Source: Bacillus sp. FJAT-44742 (GTDB taxonomy: Bacteria; Bacillota; Bacilli; Bacillales; Marinococcaceae). Taken from it: DNA of 64,000 bases. A program made the position numbers and the translations under genes. Of the stretch, positions 26,534 through 35,671 are shown one piece after another. The stretch's first letter is position 1; each line of letters opens with the position of its first letter. The stretch covers positions 743,133-807,132 of the forward strand of contig NZ_KZ454936.1 in assembly GCF_002797315.1 (NCBI RefSeq). Reading direction: 5' to 3'. Below the pieces are notes generated by a model, which had not been told where the DNA came from, searched no databases, and saw nothing but the letters and a program-made list of their open reading frames with translations.

Positions 26534-26565
26534 GAAATACCCGGCGTCTTACATAGGCGAAAAAA

Positions 26566-26596
26566 GCAATGAGGAGGGCTCCTCATTGTTTTTTTA
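26566..26596 (+). terminator. rho-independent terminator
   Basis: CAATGAGG...CCTCATTG hairpin followed by eight or more T. Confidence 0.85.
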
Positions 26597-26623
26597 TTGT
26601 ATTTCTTAAGATAGGAAAAAATG

Positions 26624-26661
26624 TTAATACTATTGACATAGTGTTAAAAGGATAATATACT
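26624..26661 (+). promoter_or_regulatory. sigma-A promoter with overlapping palindromic operator
   Basis: TTGACA (26633-26638), 17-bp spacer, TATACT (26656-26661). The -35 box sits in the middle of a 24-bp dyad: TTAATACTAT (26624-26633), TGAC, ATAGTGTTAA (26638-26647), one mismatch in ten between arms. Drives the candidate small RNA downstream. Confidence 0.7.
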
Positions 26662-26667
26662 TTACGT

Positions 26668-26776
26668 ATATTGTTAGAACAATGATGATAGGGAGTCCCC
26701 CTCCCCCTCATAGTTCATTTTTCAATACGATTTACTCCCCTTGTTAGGCCTCCTCCCCCGGGAGGTCTATTTTTTT
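26668..26776 (+). ncRNA. candidate C-rich trans-acting small RNA, about 109 nt
   Basis: A consensus promoter ends 7 nt upstream and a rho-independent terminator (GGCCTCC 26747-26753 / GGAGGTC 26761-26767, then TATTTTTTT) closes it. The interior has an unpaired-looking TCCCCCTCCCCCTC and ACTCCCC, complementary to Shine-Dalgarno sequences. These features resemble C-rich regulatory sRNAs of Firmicutes such as FsrA and RoxS, although I recognise no known family. A 21-codon ORF (ATG 26682) inside lacks a ribosome site. Confidence 0.55.
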
Positions 26777-26780
26777 GTCG

Positions 26781-26830
26781 CAACTTATAAAGCCCCAGGC
26801 GAAAATGAGCGCCTGGGGCTTTATAAGTTG
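26781..26830. terminator. perfect 21-bp inverted repeat between the sRNA and yqgX
   Basis: Arms 26781-26801 and 26810-26830 with an 8-nt loop and GCCCCAGGCG/CGCCTGGGGC at the top. Directly after the yqgX stop on the minus strand, so it probably ends that transcript, though no clear U run follows. Confidence 0.65.
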
Positions 26831-26833
26831 TAA

Positions 26834-27469
26834 TTAAAAGCCGCTTAGGAAAGGATTGCTGTCCATCTCTTTTCCAATAGAAGTCACAGGACCATGCCCG
26901 CATGCCACTTGAGTATTCTCTGGAAGCTCCAGCAGCTTAGCGTGAATGTTTTGTAGCAGCACTTCCTGGCTTCCTCCCGGGAGGTCTGTCCGTCCAATGC
27001 TTCCGGCAAAAAGAGCATCGCCGGAAAACACAGTGTTCGTATCCTCATGATAAAAAGAGATGCTGCCTGGGGAATGACCAGGTGTTTCAAATACCGAAAA
27101 GGTAAAATCACCTATCTGAAGTGTTCCTTCCTCTGTTATCAACTGATCGGCAGGACGAGCAGCAATTGTCTGTCCGCTCATAAAATAGGAAGAACCATTT
27201 TTAGACCCATCAGTCAGCCAATCCTTTTCTTTTTCATGAAGATAGACATCAATAGACCATTCATCCCTGACTTCGTCAACAGCTCCAATGTGATCGAAGT
27301 GGGCATGTGTCAATAAAATAGCTACCGGAGTGATTTGTTGTTTTTGAAGCCAGTCATTCAAGGAAGCTCCTTCCCCGCCAGGATCAAAAATAACAGCTTC
27401 TTTTTTTGTATTGATAAGAATATAGGCATTTGTCTGTAAAGGACCAAGAGGCATCTGTTTCCATTCCAC
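26834..27469 (-). CDS. yqgX: MBL-fold metallo-hydrolase YqgX
   Basis: A 211-residue glyoxalase-II-like metallo-beta-lactamase-fold protein. Metal motif THAHFDHIGA, then TPGHSPGS, FSGDALF and the late CGHGPVT are in place. GTG 27469 is used because GGAGGAAT lies 7 nt upstream. In B. subtilis the homolog is near comG in the same order. Probably a thioester hydrolase; the exact substrate is not visible. Confidence 0.88.
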   Translation of the reverse strand: MEWKQMPLGPLQTNAYILINTKKEAVIFDPGGEGASLNDWLQKQQITPVAILLTHAHFDHIGAVDEVRDEWSIDVYLHEKEKDWLTDGSKNGSSYFMSGQTIAARPADQLITEEGTLQIGDFTFSVFETPGHSPGSISFYHEDTNTVFSGDALFAGSIGRTDLPGGSQEVLLQNIHAKLLELPENTQVACGHGPVTSIGKEMDSNPFLSGF

Positions 27470-27774
27470 ACTAATTCCTCCTTACTGTATTCATCCTTTC
27501 ATTTTACACTGAGAAAAATTGAAAAGACAACAAATGAAAGGAAAGAATAAAGAGAGAAAGAAACTCGACAAAAAGGAAGAATAAAGGTAAAATGAAACCG
27601 TTATTTTCAAAAGTTCAAATAGGTTTCGAAAATGAAGATGCATTTCACTGAAAACAAGGGTATAATAAGGGTCGGAAAATATTTTTGTTCTCATTCTTAA
27701 GTCAATTGTACAATGTACAAGACCACCAGGAATGGCCCTTTTTTTCAAGAATACATAAAAGGAGGGAGTTTACC
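27470..27774. other. 305-bp intergenic region between yqgX and the DUF2759 gene
   Basis: Divergent promoter region. TATAAT at 27661-27666 could be the -10 box of the downstream gene; no convincing -35 box. Nothing else identified. Confidence 0.4.
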
Positions 27775-27942
27775 ATGGCTTTAGGTATTACACTATTGTT
27801 TGTAGCTATTTTGTCACTACTTGCTGTCATCCGGGAAACAAAACGCCGTAATTTCTTTGGCGTAGCCTTTGCTGCTCTTTCGTTAGCTGTATTTGGATGG
27901 TTCTCTGTTATGACCATTTTCGTCAGCGGGGCTCCGGCATAA
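27775..27942 (+). CDS. DUF2759-type small membrane protein
   Basis: A 55-residue protein with two hydrophobic segments separated by the basic RETKRRN. AAAGGAGGGAG precedes ATG 27775 at an ideal distance. The make-up agrees with the DUF2759 family of Bacillaceae, which has no known function. Own terminator; monocistronic. Confidence 0.7.
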   Translation: MALGITLLFVAILSLLAVIRETKRRNFFGVAFAALSLAVFGWFSVMTIFVSGAPA

Positions 27943-27952
27943 GAAAAGAAAT

Positions 27953-27982
27953 AAAAACCGATGCCATTGGCGTCGGTTTTTA
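27953..27982 (+). terminator. rho-independent terminator
   Basis: AAAAACCGATGCC attg GCGTCGGTTTTT hairpin with T-rich tail. Confidence 0.8.
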
Positions 27983-28054
27983 TTTTTCTTTGCAATTAGC
28001 TATGTGAAAGGTAAATATTGATGATTTACTCAGGACTCGTGCAAAGCAATGCCC

Positions 28055-28855
28055 TTAAAAAAACTGGTCTTGAAGGTAAAAAAGACCTCCATTAATAATC
28101 GTAATAGAAATGGAAGGGGAGTATTGCATTTTGATGGCTTCTCGCTCTGCTTCATAACTAGCTGGTTTATCCTCGGTGTTTTCATAAAATTTTTCTAAAA
28201 GGTCCAGGTCTGCGTTCATGCGTTCGACAGCCTCTTCAGCCCACTTATGTTCTTGCATCTGAATATCCTGGAGGACGATTTTTTTGATTCTTTGAATTCC
28301 TGTTTCTGGTTTAATTAAAGCAGCCATTGTAAAGGTAAGATCAGGAATAGAGGAATGAATGTTTTTATCTGAAAGCTTACTCATAAAATTTTCAACAATT
28401 TGGCCGTTTATCAGCTGAAGTCCAAAGGAAAAGATCTTGTCTTTTCTTTGATGAGCCTGGCAGGAAACTTTTATATTTAAAACAAGCCAAGGGTATAATG
28501 GAGCAGACCGAACCAGCCCGGGAATTTCTTCATATAATTTTGTCATTCTTCCTTTGTTTCTGGCCGAATGGAAAATCTGGTGAAGCCGCGGAGCCCCAAA
28601 ATGAATAACTTCTCCTTTTTCTTTGGGATCATTTTTTTGCCCTCTGGTTAAAAAGGTTAAGGACATCGGTCTAGGAGTTCCGCCTGTTTTTTCTAAATAG
28701 TGCCAGTAAAAGGGGCGGTTCATAAGTTCCTTGTCCATTTCAATATTCAGCTGTACAGAAAGCTTTTCCCTCTCATCTTCTAATAAAGAGCAGCCGTTAG
28801 AGGTGAAGTATCTTTTTAAGAAGTGATGGATTTCATGTTGCTGCAAATAAGTCAT
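28055..28855 (-). CDS. yqhG: YqhG family protein
   Basis: A 266-residue protein of the Bacillus-specific YqhG family (starting MTYLQQHEIHHFLKRYF). Its start at 28855 has GAGGAG 7 nt upstream and overlaps the end of the helicase gene by 23 nt, so the two are translated together. No enzymatic motif. B. subtilis has the same yqhH-yqhG pair next to gcvT. Function unknown; it likely works with the helicase. Confidence 0.85.
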   Translation of the reverse strand: MTYLQQHEIHHFLKRYFTSNGCSLLEDEREKLSVQLNIEMDKELMNRPFYWHYLEKTGGTPRPMSLTFLTRGQKNDPKEKGEVIHFGAPRLHQIFHSARNKGRMTKLYEEIPGLVRSAPLYPWLVLNIKVSCQAHQRKDKIFSFGLQLINGQIVENFMSKLSDKNIHSSIPDLTFTMAALIKPETGIQRIKKIVLQDIQMQEHKWAEEAVERMNADLDLLEKFYENTEDKPASYEAEREAIKMQYSPSISITIINGGLFYLQDQFF

Positions 28856-30494
28856 CTCCTTTCTCCTCGTTTTTTTCCATTTCAATCATCTCAGATAAGT
28901 GACGGAGCTTTAGCTGAACTTCACCTTCGCTTTCAGAATTCTGAACAGCGTCCTCAACATACTCTTCCACAGAGGATAAAGAGAGCCTTTCTAATATTTC
29001 GTCAAGCTCGCCAATTACATTTTCAAAAAGGTTAATTTTGTTATACAAAAGAGAAAGAATATGTTCTTCAATCGTGTTGTTGACAGCAAAATTATATATA
29101 AGAACATCCCTCTCCTGGCCCAGTCTATGAAGACGGCCGATTCTCTGCTCGATTCTCATAGGATTCCAAGGAAGGTCGTAGTTAATGATTTTGTTGCAAA
29201 ACTGAAGGTTGATTCCTTCCCCGCCGGCTTCAGTGGCAATGAGAACCTGGGCATTTTGCTTGAAGAGCTGCTGCATCCAGTCCTTTTTCCCTCTTTTAAA
29301 ACCCCCGCGAAAAGGTACAGATTTAATGCCGTGCTGACCGAGAAACCACTGAAGGTAGAGCTGGGTCGCTCTGTACTCGGTGAAAATAACTACTTTATCA
29401 TCATGTTCCTTGATAATTTCCAGAGCTTTTTCAGCCTTGCTGTTTTGCGTAATATTTTCAATCTTCGACTTCACGTTTTCCAGGCCTGGGCTCAGTCCTC
29501 CTTCACGTTTTGCCAATCCTTGAAGGGTCATAAAGACTGCCTCGCGGCTGCTGCATGCTTCACGCTGGAGGGTGGTGGTTAAGAAACCGTGCATCGGGTT
29601 ATCTTTTCTTTTCTTTAACAAAGAAATGGCCTCATATAATTCTCGTTCTTCTTTGTTAAATTCAATAGAGATCGAGGAAATCTTCCTTTTTGTCCAAGTC
29701 AGGCCTGTTTCTTTTCTTTTGTTTCGAACCATCACCATTTTAATAAGAGCTTGAATGTGAGCAAGGTCTTCTTGTTCTGCCTGTTTCATCATTCCTTTAA
29801 AGGATTCTTCGTTACCAAGGTGACCAGGTTTGAGCAGGGAAACGAGATGAAAGACTTCATCTATTTTATTTTGGACAGGGGTGGCAGTAAGCAGCAGGCA
29901 GAATCTTTTTTTCAGTTCCTTGGCAAACTGATAATTTTTTGTCTTTGCATTTTTAAGTTTATGAGCTTCATCAATGATAACAATATCGTAATCCTGAGTA
30001 AGCACAATCTCTCGGTGAGGGGCTCTTTTTGCTGTATCAATCGATGCCACTACCACGTCGCATTGTTCCCATACATATGTTTTTTTTTGTGGAACAGCGG
30101 GGATAAAAAATTTTTCATTTAATTCTCGGGCCCATTGATTTACTAAAGAAGCGGGAGCTAAGATTAAAGCTTTTTTCACGAGCCCCCGGATCATATACTC
30201 TTTTAAAATTAACCCCGCTTCTATTGTCTTTCCCAACCCTACCTCATCAGCAAGAATTGCTTTTCCGTTCATCTCTTCAATAACTCGCTGAGCAGTTTCC
30301 ACTTGGTAGGAATGAAACTCCAAGTGAGGAAGGTGAGGTGGTGACACGAGACCGGAAAAGGAGGAAACGATCGTGTGTTGTTCGGATTTAAATGCAAGTT
30401 GAAATTGTTCCCACGAGGACCATCCCTTGTTTTCCTGCATTTTATTGTTCCACTCTTGTTCCCAATCCGAAGGGAAGTGAATATCAATATACAT
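28833..30494 (-). CDS. yqhH: SNF2-family DNA/RNA helicase-like ATPase YqhH
   Basis: A 553-residue SWI2/SNF2 ATPase. Motif I ADEVGLGKTIEAG, motif II (DEAH) IIDEAHKLK, motif III LLTATPVQN, motif V ATEAGGEGINLQFC and motif VI RIEQRIGRLHRLGQ are all intact. It resembles the RapA branch of the family. ATG 30494 follows AAAGGGCG at a suitable distance. Divergent from the glycine riboswitch-gcv operon. Probably remodels protein-nucleic acid complexes; the target is unknown. Confidence 0.9.
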   Translation of the reverse strand: MYIDIHFPSDWEQEWNNKMQENKGWSSWEQFQLAFKSEQHTIVSSFSGLVSPPHLPHLEFHSYQVETAQRVIEEMNGKAILADEVGLGKTIEAGLILKEYMIRGLVKKALILAPASLVNQWARELNEKFFIPAVPQKKTYVWEQCDVVVASIDTAKRAPHREIVLTQDYDIVIIDEAHKLKNAKTKNYQFAKELKKRFCLLLTATPVQNKIDEVFHLVSLLKPGHLGNEESFKGMMKQAEQEDLAHIQALIKMVMVRNKRKETGLTWTKRKISSISIEFNKEERELYEAISLLKKRKDNPMHGFLTTTLQREACSSREAVFMTLQGLAKREGGLSPGLENVKSKIENITQNSKAEKALEIIKEHDDKVVIFTEYRATQLYLQWFLGQHGIKSVPFRGGFKRGKKDWMQQLFKQNAQVLIATEAGGEGINLQFCNKIINYDLPWNPMRIEQRIGRLHRLGQERDVLIYNFAVNNTIEEHILSLLYNKINLFENVIGELDEILERLSLSSVEEYVEDAVQNSESEGEVQLKLRHLSEMIEMEKNEEKGDDLFAAT

Positions 30495-30522
30495 ATTGTT
30501 CGCCCTTTCCATAATAAAAGCA

Positions 30523-30552
30523 TTGTCAAAGAAAGTTCACTAATGGTAAAAT
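30523..30552 (+). promoter_or_regulatory. candidate promoter of the gcv operon
   Basis: TTGTCA (30523-30528), 18-bp spacer, TAAAAT (30547-30552), about 60 nt upstream of the riboswitch. Confidence 0.45.
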
Positions 30553-30616
30553 AGATCTGTTACTAGTATTCAACATACATATACCACCTTATACAAGAGT
30601 ATAAGAATAAGGTAAG

Positions 30617-30828
30617 CGGATGAAGGCAAAGGGAGAGACCGCGCAAGGCGGCGCCGAAGGAGCAAGTACCAAAGAGGTATGAATCTCTCAGGCAAACAGA
30701 CTTTTGCTTGACGCGTCTCTGGAGAGTGTCTGGCATGTGCCAAGACCACCCACGAAGACATTCCTTGCCAGGGCAAGGAAGAAACTTTCTGGTTACAGGA
30801 CAGAGGGATTTTCAGCTGACGGCTGGAA
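30617..30828 (+). ncRNA. tandem glycine riboswitch
   Basis: Two consecutive glycine aptamers. The first has GGATGAAGGCAAAGGGAGAGACC, GCGCCGAAGGAGCAA and TGAATCTCTCAGGCAAA followed by GACGCGTCTCTGGAGAGTG-type pieces; the second has CCACCCACGAAGA...GCCAGGGCAAG and AACTTTCTGGTTACAGGACAGAGG. A terminator follows. Glycine binding normally permits read-through into gcvT-PA-PB. Confidence 0.95.
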
Positions 30829-30846
30829 TCCATCTGTCCTTTTTTA
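30797..30846 (+). terminator. glycine-riboswitch terminator
   Basis: AGGACAGAGGGATT pairs with AATCCATCTGTCCT, followed by six T; overlaps the end of the second aptamer, as an expression platform should. Confidence 0.85.
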
Positions 30847-31038
30847 GTGCCGGAAATAATAATCTGCAAGGAGTAAGCTGAATTTTCGTAAGAGTGCGAG
30901 AAAGGATGTTATCAGGAGTAGGGAACTTGAAAGACCCTTGAAGCACCGTTTGATCGGTTCACTGGTACACTGCTAAAAACCAGCATCTCCGTTAAAAAAG
31001 TAATACTTACTTAAGAGCAAATAAAAGGAGGATGAGTC

Positions 31039-32145
31039 ATGAGTCAATTAAAACGAACAGCCTTGTATCCTTTGTATTCTGAATATGGCGCAAAGACTGT
31101 AAATTTTGGGGGCTGGGATATGCCTGTCCAATTCTCCAGTATCAAAGAAGAACACTTTGCTGTCAGGGAACAAGCTGGTCTCTTTGATGTCTCTCATATG
31201 GGAGAAGCTGAGGTGAAAGGTAAAGGGGCTCTTTCACTGCTGCAGAAGATAGCAACCAATGATGTTTCCAAGCTGTCTCCAGGCAAGGCCCAGTACACTC
31301 TCATGTGTTACGAAAATGGAGGCACAGTCGATGATTTATTGATATATATGCTTGCTGAAGATCACTACTTCCTTGTTTTGAACGCAGCTAACACGGACAA
31401 AGATATTAAGTGGTTACATAAGTTTGCTGATGACACAGTGACAGTAACAGATGTTTCAAACGAATGCTCCCTCCTTGCCATTCAAGGCCCTAAGGCAGAA
31501 AAAATCGTACAGTCTTTAACAGAAATTGATCTTTCAGATATATCCTTTTTCCGTTTCTATCCCCAGGCAGACCTGGGAGGAGTCAAAGCTCTCCTGTCAA
31601 GGACTGGTTATACAGGAGAAGATGGATTTGAGATTTATTGTTCCTCTGAAGATGCCCAAGCACTTTGGAAAACACTTATGAAAGCTGGCGAGCAAGACGG
31701 GCTCATGCCTTGCGGTCTTGGTGCAAGAGACACTCTTCGTTTTGAAGCACGTCTCCCGTTATACGGTCAGGAGATTGACGAAACGATCAGCCCGCTGGAA
31801 GCAGGGCTCGGATTTGCGGTTAAAGTGAATAAGGAAGAGGACTTTATTGGAAAGAAATCCTTACAAGAGGAAAAAGAGAATGGACCGACCCGTAAGCTTG
31901 CAGGTCTTGAAATGATAGAAAAGGGCATCCCAAGGACCGGATATGAGATTTTTAATGAAAATCATGAACAGGTTGGCCATATTACCAGCGGTACCCAGTC
32001 TCCAACCTTAAAGAAAAACGTCGGGCTCGGTCTTATAAATGCAGAATGGGCAGAGGAAGGCACCACTCTTTATGTCCAAATAAGAAAAAAACGCTTGAAA
32101 GCAAAAGTCATCAAAACGCCTTTTTACAAGCGGTCTAAATCGTAA
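31039..32145 (+). CDS. gcvT: glycine cleavage system T protein (aminomethyltransferase)
   Basis: Transfers the methylene group from the H-protein-bound intermediate to THF, releasing ammonia. A 368-residue protein with [24 protein letters not shown], the folate-site [19 protein letters not shown] and [10 protein letters not shown] segments of GcvT. AAAGGAGGATG precedes ATG 31039. About 190 nt of leader separate it from the riboswitch terminator. Followed by gcvPA after 17 nt. Confidence 0.95.
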   Translation: MSQLKRTALYPLYSEYGAKTVNFGGWDMPVQFSSIKEEHFAVREQAGLFDVSHMGEAEVKGKGALSLLQKIATNDVSKLSPGKAQYTLMCYENGGTVDDLLIYMLAEDHYFLVLNAANTDKDIKWLHKFADDTVTVTDVSNECSLLAIQGPKAEKIVQSLTEIDLSDISFFRFYPQADLGGVKALLSRTGYTGEDGFEIYCSSEDAQALWKTLMKAGEQDGLMPCGLGARDTLRFEARLPLYGQEIDETISPLEAGLGFAVKVNKEEDFIGKKSLQEEKENGPTRKLAGLEMIEKGIPRTGYEIFNENHEQVGHITSGTQSPTLKKNVGLGLINAEWAEEGTTLYVQIRKKRLKAKVIKTPFYKRSKS

Positions 32146-32162
32146 AGGGAGGAAAGAGAATT

Positions 32163-33515
32163 ATGAAATTTCGGTACTTGCCAATGACAGAAAAAGACCA
32201 AACGGATATGCTTCACATCATCGGTGCAGAATCTGTGGAGGAGCTGTTTTCAAATATTCCTTCCTCGATAAGGTTTAATGGAGAAATGAATCTGCCGGCT
32301 CCTCTTTCTGAACCAGCATTGATTAAGGAATTTAAAAAGCTTGAAGAAAGAAATGTGAACTTTAAGAGTCATGCATCGTTCCTCGGAGCGGGCGTATATG
32401 ATCATTATATCCCTTCTGTGGTGGATCACGTCATTCGTCGGTCAGAATTTTACACCGCATACACCCCTTACCAGCCTGAGATATCACAAGGAGAACTTCA
32501 GGCGATCTTTGAATTTCAGACCATGATTTGTGAACTTACAGGTATGGATATCGCAAACTCTTCTATGTATGACGGGCCGACATCCTTGGCAGAAGCAGCT
32601 ATGATGAGCTACGGCCACAGCCGCATGAAAAAGAAAAAGGTAGTTGTATCCAAAGGAATACACCCTGAAGCCCTTGATGTGCTGAAAACCTATGTCAGCG
32701 GTCCGGGTCTTGAAGTAAAAGAGATTGACTTAAAAGAAGGGCGTACGGATGCAGCTGCCTTAAAAGAAGCAGTAGATGATGAGACAGCTTGTGTCATTGT
32801 CCAGTATCCTAACTTCTACGGGAACATAGAAGATCTTAAAGAAATAGAAAGCATCTCTCACTCAAAGAAAGCCATGTTTGTTGTTTCCAGTAATCCTCTT
32901 TCTTTAGGAGTGCTTACCCCTCCTGGGGATTTTGGCGCAGATATCGTAGTCGGGGATGCTCAGCCCTTCGGTATTCCAGCCCAGATGGGTGGACCTCATT
33001 GCGGATATTTTGCTACAACAAAGAAATTGATGCGGAAGGTGCCTGGTCGCCTTGTCGGGCAAACGGTTGATGAAGATGGAAAACGAGGATTTGTCTTGAC
33101 ACTGCAGGCTCGTGAACAGCATATCCGCCGTGATAAAGCGACGTCAAATATATGCTCAAACCAGGCATTGAACGCTCTGGCAGCTTCTGTGGCGATGAGT
33201 GCAATTGGCAAATACGGAGTAAAGGAAATGGCTGTACAAAATCTCCGCAAAGCTCATTATGCCAAGCAGAAATTAAAGAAATCAGGTATCGAACTTATGG
33301 ATGAACAGCCTGTCTTTAATGAATTTGTTATCCGAATAAATAAGCCTGTGGCAGAAATAAATAAAAAGCTTTTGCAAAAAGGATTTATCGGGGGCTATGA
33401 TTTAGGTCTGGTCAGCGAGGAAAGAAAGGGACAGATGCTCCTATGTGTTACAGAGGAAAAAACGAAAGAGGAAATTGATCAATTTGTTAAAGAGTTGGAG
33501 GCGTTTGTATCATGA
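32163..33515 (+). CDS. gcvPA: glycine dehydrogenase (decarboxylating) subunit 1
   Basis: A 450-residue alpha subunit of the two-subunit P protein, which decarboxylates glycine with PLP. Conserved [30 protein letters not shown] and GGPHCGYFA segments are in place. The PLP lysine resides on the partner subunit. Overlaps gcvPB by 4 nt (ATGA). Confidence 0.95.
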   Translation: MKFRYLPMTEKDQTDMLHIIGAESVEELFSNIPSSIRFNGEMNLPAPLSEPALIKEFKKLEERNVNFKSHASFLGAGVYDHYIPSVVDHVIRRSEFYTAYTPYQPEISQGELQAIFEFQTMICELTGMDIANSSMYDGPTSLAEAAMMSYGHSRMKKKKVVVSKGIHPEALDVLKTYVSGPGLEVKEIDLKEGRTDAAALKEAVDDETACVIVQYPNFYGNIEDLKEIESISHSKKAMFVVSSNPLSLGVLTPPGDFGADIVVGDAQPFGIPAQMGGPHCGYFATTKKLMRKVPGRLVGQTVDEDGKRGFVLTLQAREQHIRRDKATSNICSNQALNALAASVAMSAIGKYGVKEMAVQNLRKAHYAKQKLKKSGIELMDEQPVFNEFVIRINKPVAEINKKLLQKGFIGGYDLGLVSEERKGQMLLCVTEEKTKEEIDQFVKELEAFVS

Positions 33516-34975
33516 GACAGCCCGAACAAAAGCTAATCTTCGAACTGAGTCAGGACGAAAGAATAGGGCATGCACTGCCAGAGCTTGATATCCCTGAGGT
33601 TCCTGTGGAGGATATTTTAGCTGATGAATTTATTCGTAAAGAAGAACCAGGGCTTCCAGAAGTTTCTGAACTTCAGCTCATGAGACACTATACCGCATTG
33701 TCTACAAGAAATCACGGCGTGGATTCAGGGTTTTATCCATTAGGATCATGTACGATGAAATATAACCCGAAAATTAACGAGGACGTGGCCCGTTATCCTG
33801 GTTTTGCTCACGTTCATCCATATCAGCCAGTAGAACAGGTGCAGGGAGCCATGGAGCTCATGTATAACCTTCAAACATCATTAGCTGAAATTACAGGAAT
33901 GGATGAAGTGACCCTGCAGCCAGCTGCCGGTGCTCACGGGGAATGGACGGGCTTAATGATGATCAGGGCTTATCATGAAGCAAAGGGAGAAGCTCATCGT
34001 AATAAAGTGATAGTGCCAGATTCAGCCCATGGAACAAACCCGGCATCAGCGACAGTAGCAGGATTTGAAGCTGTCACAGTAAAGACGGATGAAAGAGGTC
34101 TTGTTGACCTTGACCATCTTCGAGAAGTGACGGGTGAAGATACAGCTGCTCTTATGCTGACGAATCCAAACACCCTGGGCCTATTTGAAGAAAATATTGA
34201 AGAAATGGCAAGAGTGGTTCACGAAGCCGGCGGGAAGCTGTATTATGACGGAGCAAATTCAAATGCCATTTTGGGAATTGCCAGACCTGGAGACATGGGA
34301 TTTGATGTGGTGCATTTGAATCTCCACAAGACCTTTACCGGCCCTCACGGCGGAGGCGGTCCTGGAAGCGGACCGGTAGGTGTAAAAGAAGACCTGGTGC
34401 CATACCTTCCTAAGCCTCTTCTCATTAAAGAAGGAGATTATTACACCTGGGAGTATAACCGTCCAGATGCGATCGGAAGAGTTAAGCCTTATTACGGGAA
34501 TTTCGGGATCAACGTACGAGCTTATGCTTATATTCGCACGATGGGGGCAGAGGGACTAAGGAAGGTTTCTGAATATGCGGTATTAAATGCAAACTACTTA
34601 ATGAGAAAGCTTGAGCCTCACTTTGACCTTCCTTATAACCGTCACTGTATGCATGAATTTGTTTTGTCGGGAAGGTCTCAAAAAAAGCTGGGAGTGCGCA
34701 CACTGGATATAGCCAAGCGTCTTCTGGACTTCGGCTATCACCCGCCGACGATTTATTTCCCAATCAATGTGGAAGAATGCATGATGATAGAACCGACGGA
34801 AACAGAAGCGAAAGAAACGTTAGATGAATTTGCAGAAGCCATGATTCAAATCGCAAATGAAGTAAAAGAGGAACCCGAAAAAGTTCAGGAAGCACCGTTT
34901 TATACTGTGGTCAACCGTTTAGATGAAACGAGGGCTGCAAGAACACCTATCCTTCGGTATGAGAAAAACATATAA
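33512..34975 (+). CDS. gcvPB: glycine dehydrogenase (decarboxylating) subunit 2
   Basis: A 487-residue beta subunit of P protein. The PLP-binding lysine is Lys273 in [18 protein letters not shown]. The SHGTNPASA-type loop ([15 protein letters not shown]) and [14 protein letters not shown] are typical. Last gene of the operon, followed by a strong terminator; the H protein and lipoamide dehydrogenase are encoded elsewhere, and LipM at 35.7 kb helps to lipoylate the H protein. Confidence 0.96.
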   Translation: MRQPEQKLIFELSQDERIGHALPELDIPEVPVEDILADEFIRKEEPGLPEVSELQLMRHYTALSTRNHGVDSGFYPLGSCTMKYNPKINEDVARYPGFAHVHPYQPVEQVQGAMELMYNLQTSLAEITGMDEVTLQPAAGAHGEWTGLMMIRAYHEAKGEAHRNKVIVPDSAHGTNPASATVAGFEAVTVKTDERGLVDLDHLREVTGEDTAALMLTNPNTLGLFEENIEEMARVVHEAGGKLYYDGANSNAILGIARPGDMGFDVVHLNLHKTFTGPHGGGGPGSGPVGVKEDLVPYLPKPLLIKEGDYYTWEYNRPDAIGRVKPYYGNFGINVRAYAYIRTMGAEGLRKVSEYAVLNANYLMRKLEPHFDLPYNRHCMHEFVLSGRSQKKLGVRTLDIAKRLLDFGYHPPTIYFPINVEECMMIEPTETEAKETLDEFAEAMIQIANEVKEEPEKVQEAPFYTVVNRLDETRAARTPILRYEKNI

Positions 34976-35041
34976 GGTTATTGAGTTACCGATTTTAAAA
35001 AGAGGCTGGTTGCATACCACAATGCGTAAAGAGCCAGGCGC

Positions 35042-35091
35042 ATGTAAAAAACCCTATTGTCAAAGGAAGACTGACAATAGGGTTTTTACAT
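35042..35091. terminator. strong terminator after gcvPB
   Basis: About 20-bp stem (ACCCTATTGTCA / TGACAATAGGGT with A/T-rich ends, one bulged A); T runs available on both strands, and the opposing yqhL ends 29 bp away. Confidence 0.9.
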
Positions 35092-35119
35092 TGGCTGTAT
35101 ATGCTCTTTTAGTTATTGA

Positions 35120-35500
35120 TTATTTTTTTTTGATCTTTCCTGACCATTTTCTGAAGCCTTTTTTCAAGTGGTAAAGGTCCTTCATATCTCTTTGCTTGCG
35201 AATTGTCCGCGCGGCTTGTCTGCTGCGGCTTCCAGACTGACAATATAGGTAAACAGGCTGGTCTGTGCGAATCTCTGTAATACGGTGCTTTAACTGAGAG
35301 AGAGGTATATTTCTAGCCCCAAGAATATGACCACCGTTATATTCTTTCGGTTCCCGTACGTCAATCAGCTGAGCTTTACGGTAACCGCTTCGGAATTCTT
35401 CCTGATCGAGCTCCGTTAAATATTTAGGGCTGACTAAGCGGCGTCCCAGCATAAAAGCAAGGATACCTAGTAAAACCCCCCATAAAATCCACGTAATCAT
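35120..35500 (-). CDS. yqhL: membrane-anchored rhodanese-like protein YqhL
   Basis: A 126-residue protein with an N-terminal membrane helix (residues 3-19) and a rhodanese domain. LIDVREPKEYNGGHILGARNIP and the active-site loop YCQSGSRS with the catalytic cysteine are intact. Rhodaneses transfer sulfane sulfur; the acceptor is unknown. A minus-strand promoter TTGCGT-17 bp-TATAAT lies at 35568-35540. Divergent from lipM. Confidence 0.9.
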   Translation of the reverse strand: MITWILWGVLLGILAFMLGRRLVSPKYLTELDQEEFRSGYRKAQLIDVREPKEYNGGHILGARNIPLSQLKHRITEIRTDQPVYLYCQSGSRSRQAARTIRKQRDMKDLYHLKKGFRKWSGKIKKK

Positions 35501-35539
35501 TTTTTCACCCCTTTTGCCCTAGACAAGGTTACATGATGT

Positions 35540-35568
35540 ATTATAATAAGGATTGTTCCTTTACGCAA
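35540..35568 (-). promoter_or_regulatory. sigma-A promoter of yqhL
   Basis: On the minus strand TTGCGT (35568-35563), 17-bp spacer, TATAAT (35545-35540). Confidence 0.6.
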
Positions 35569-35671
35569 AACAAAATTTGCAATTTGTACCACTGATTAAA
35601 CATTCTTTTGTTTTTTTGGCGCTTTTGATAGACTATGTTTTGCAGGTTAATTGAAAGGAAGAGGGTATATA

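Noticed and set aside
29061-30122. Plus-strand ORFs of 60-173 codons opposite yqhH
   Set aside because: They are antisense shadows of a fully conserved SNF2 ATPase frame and lack ribosome sites.
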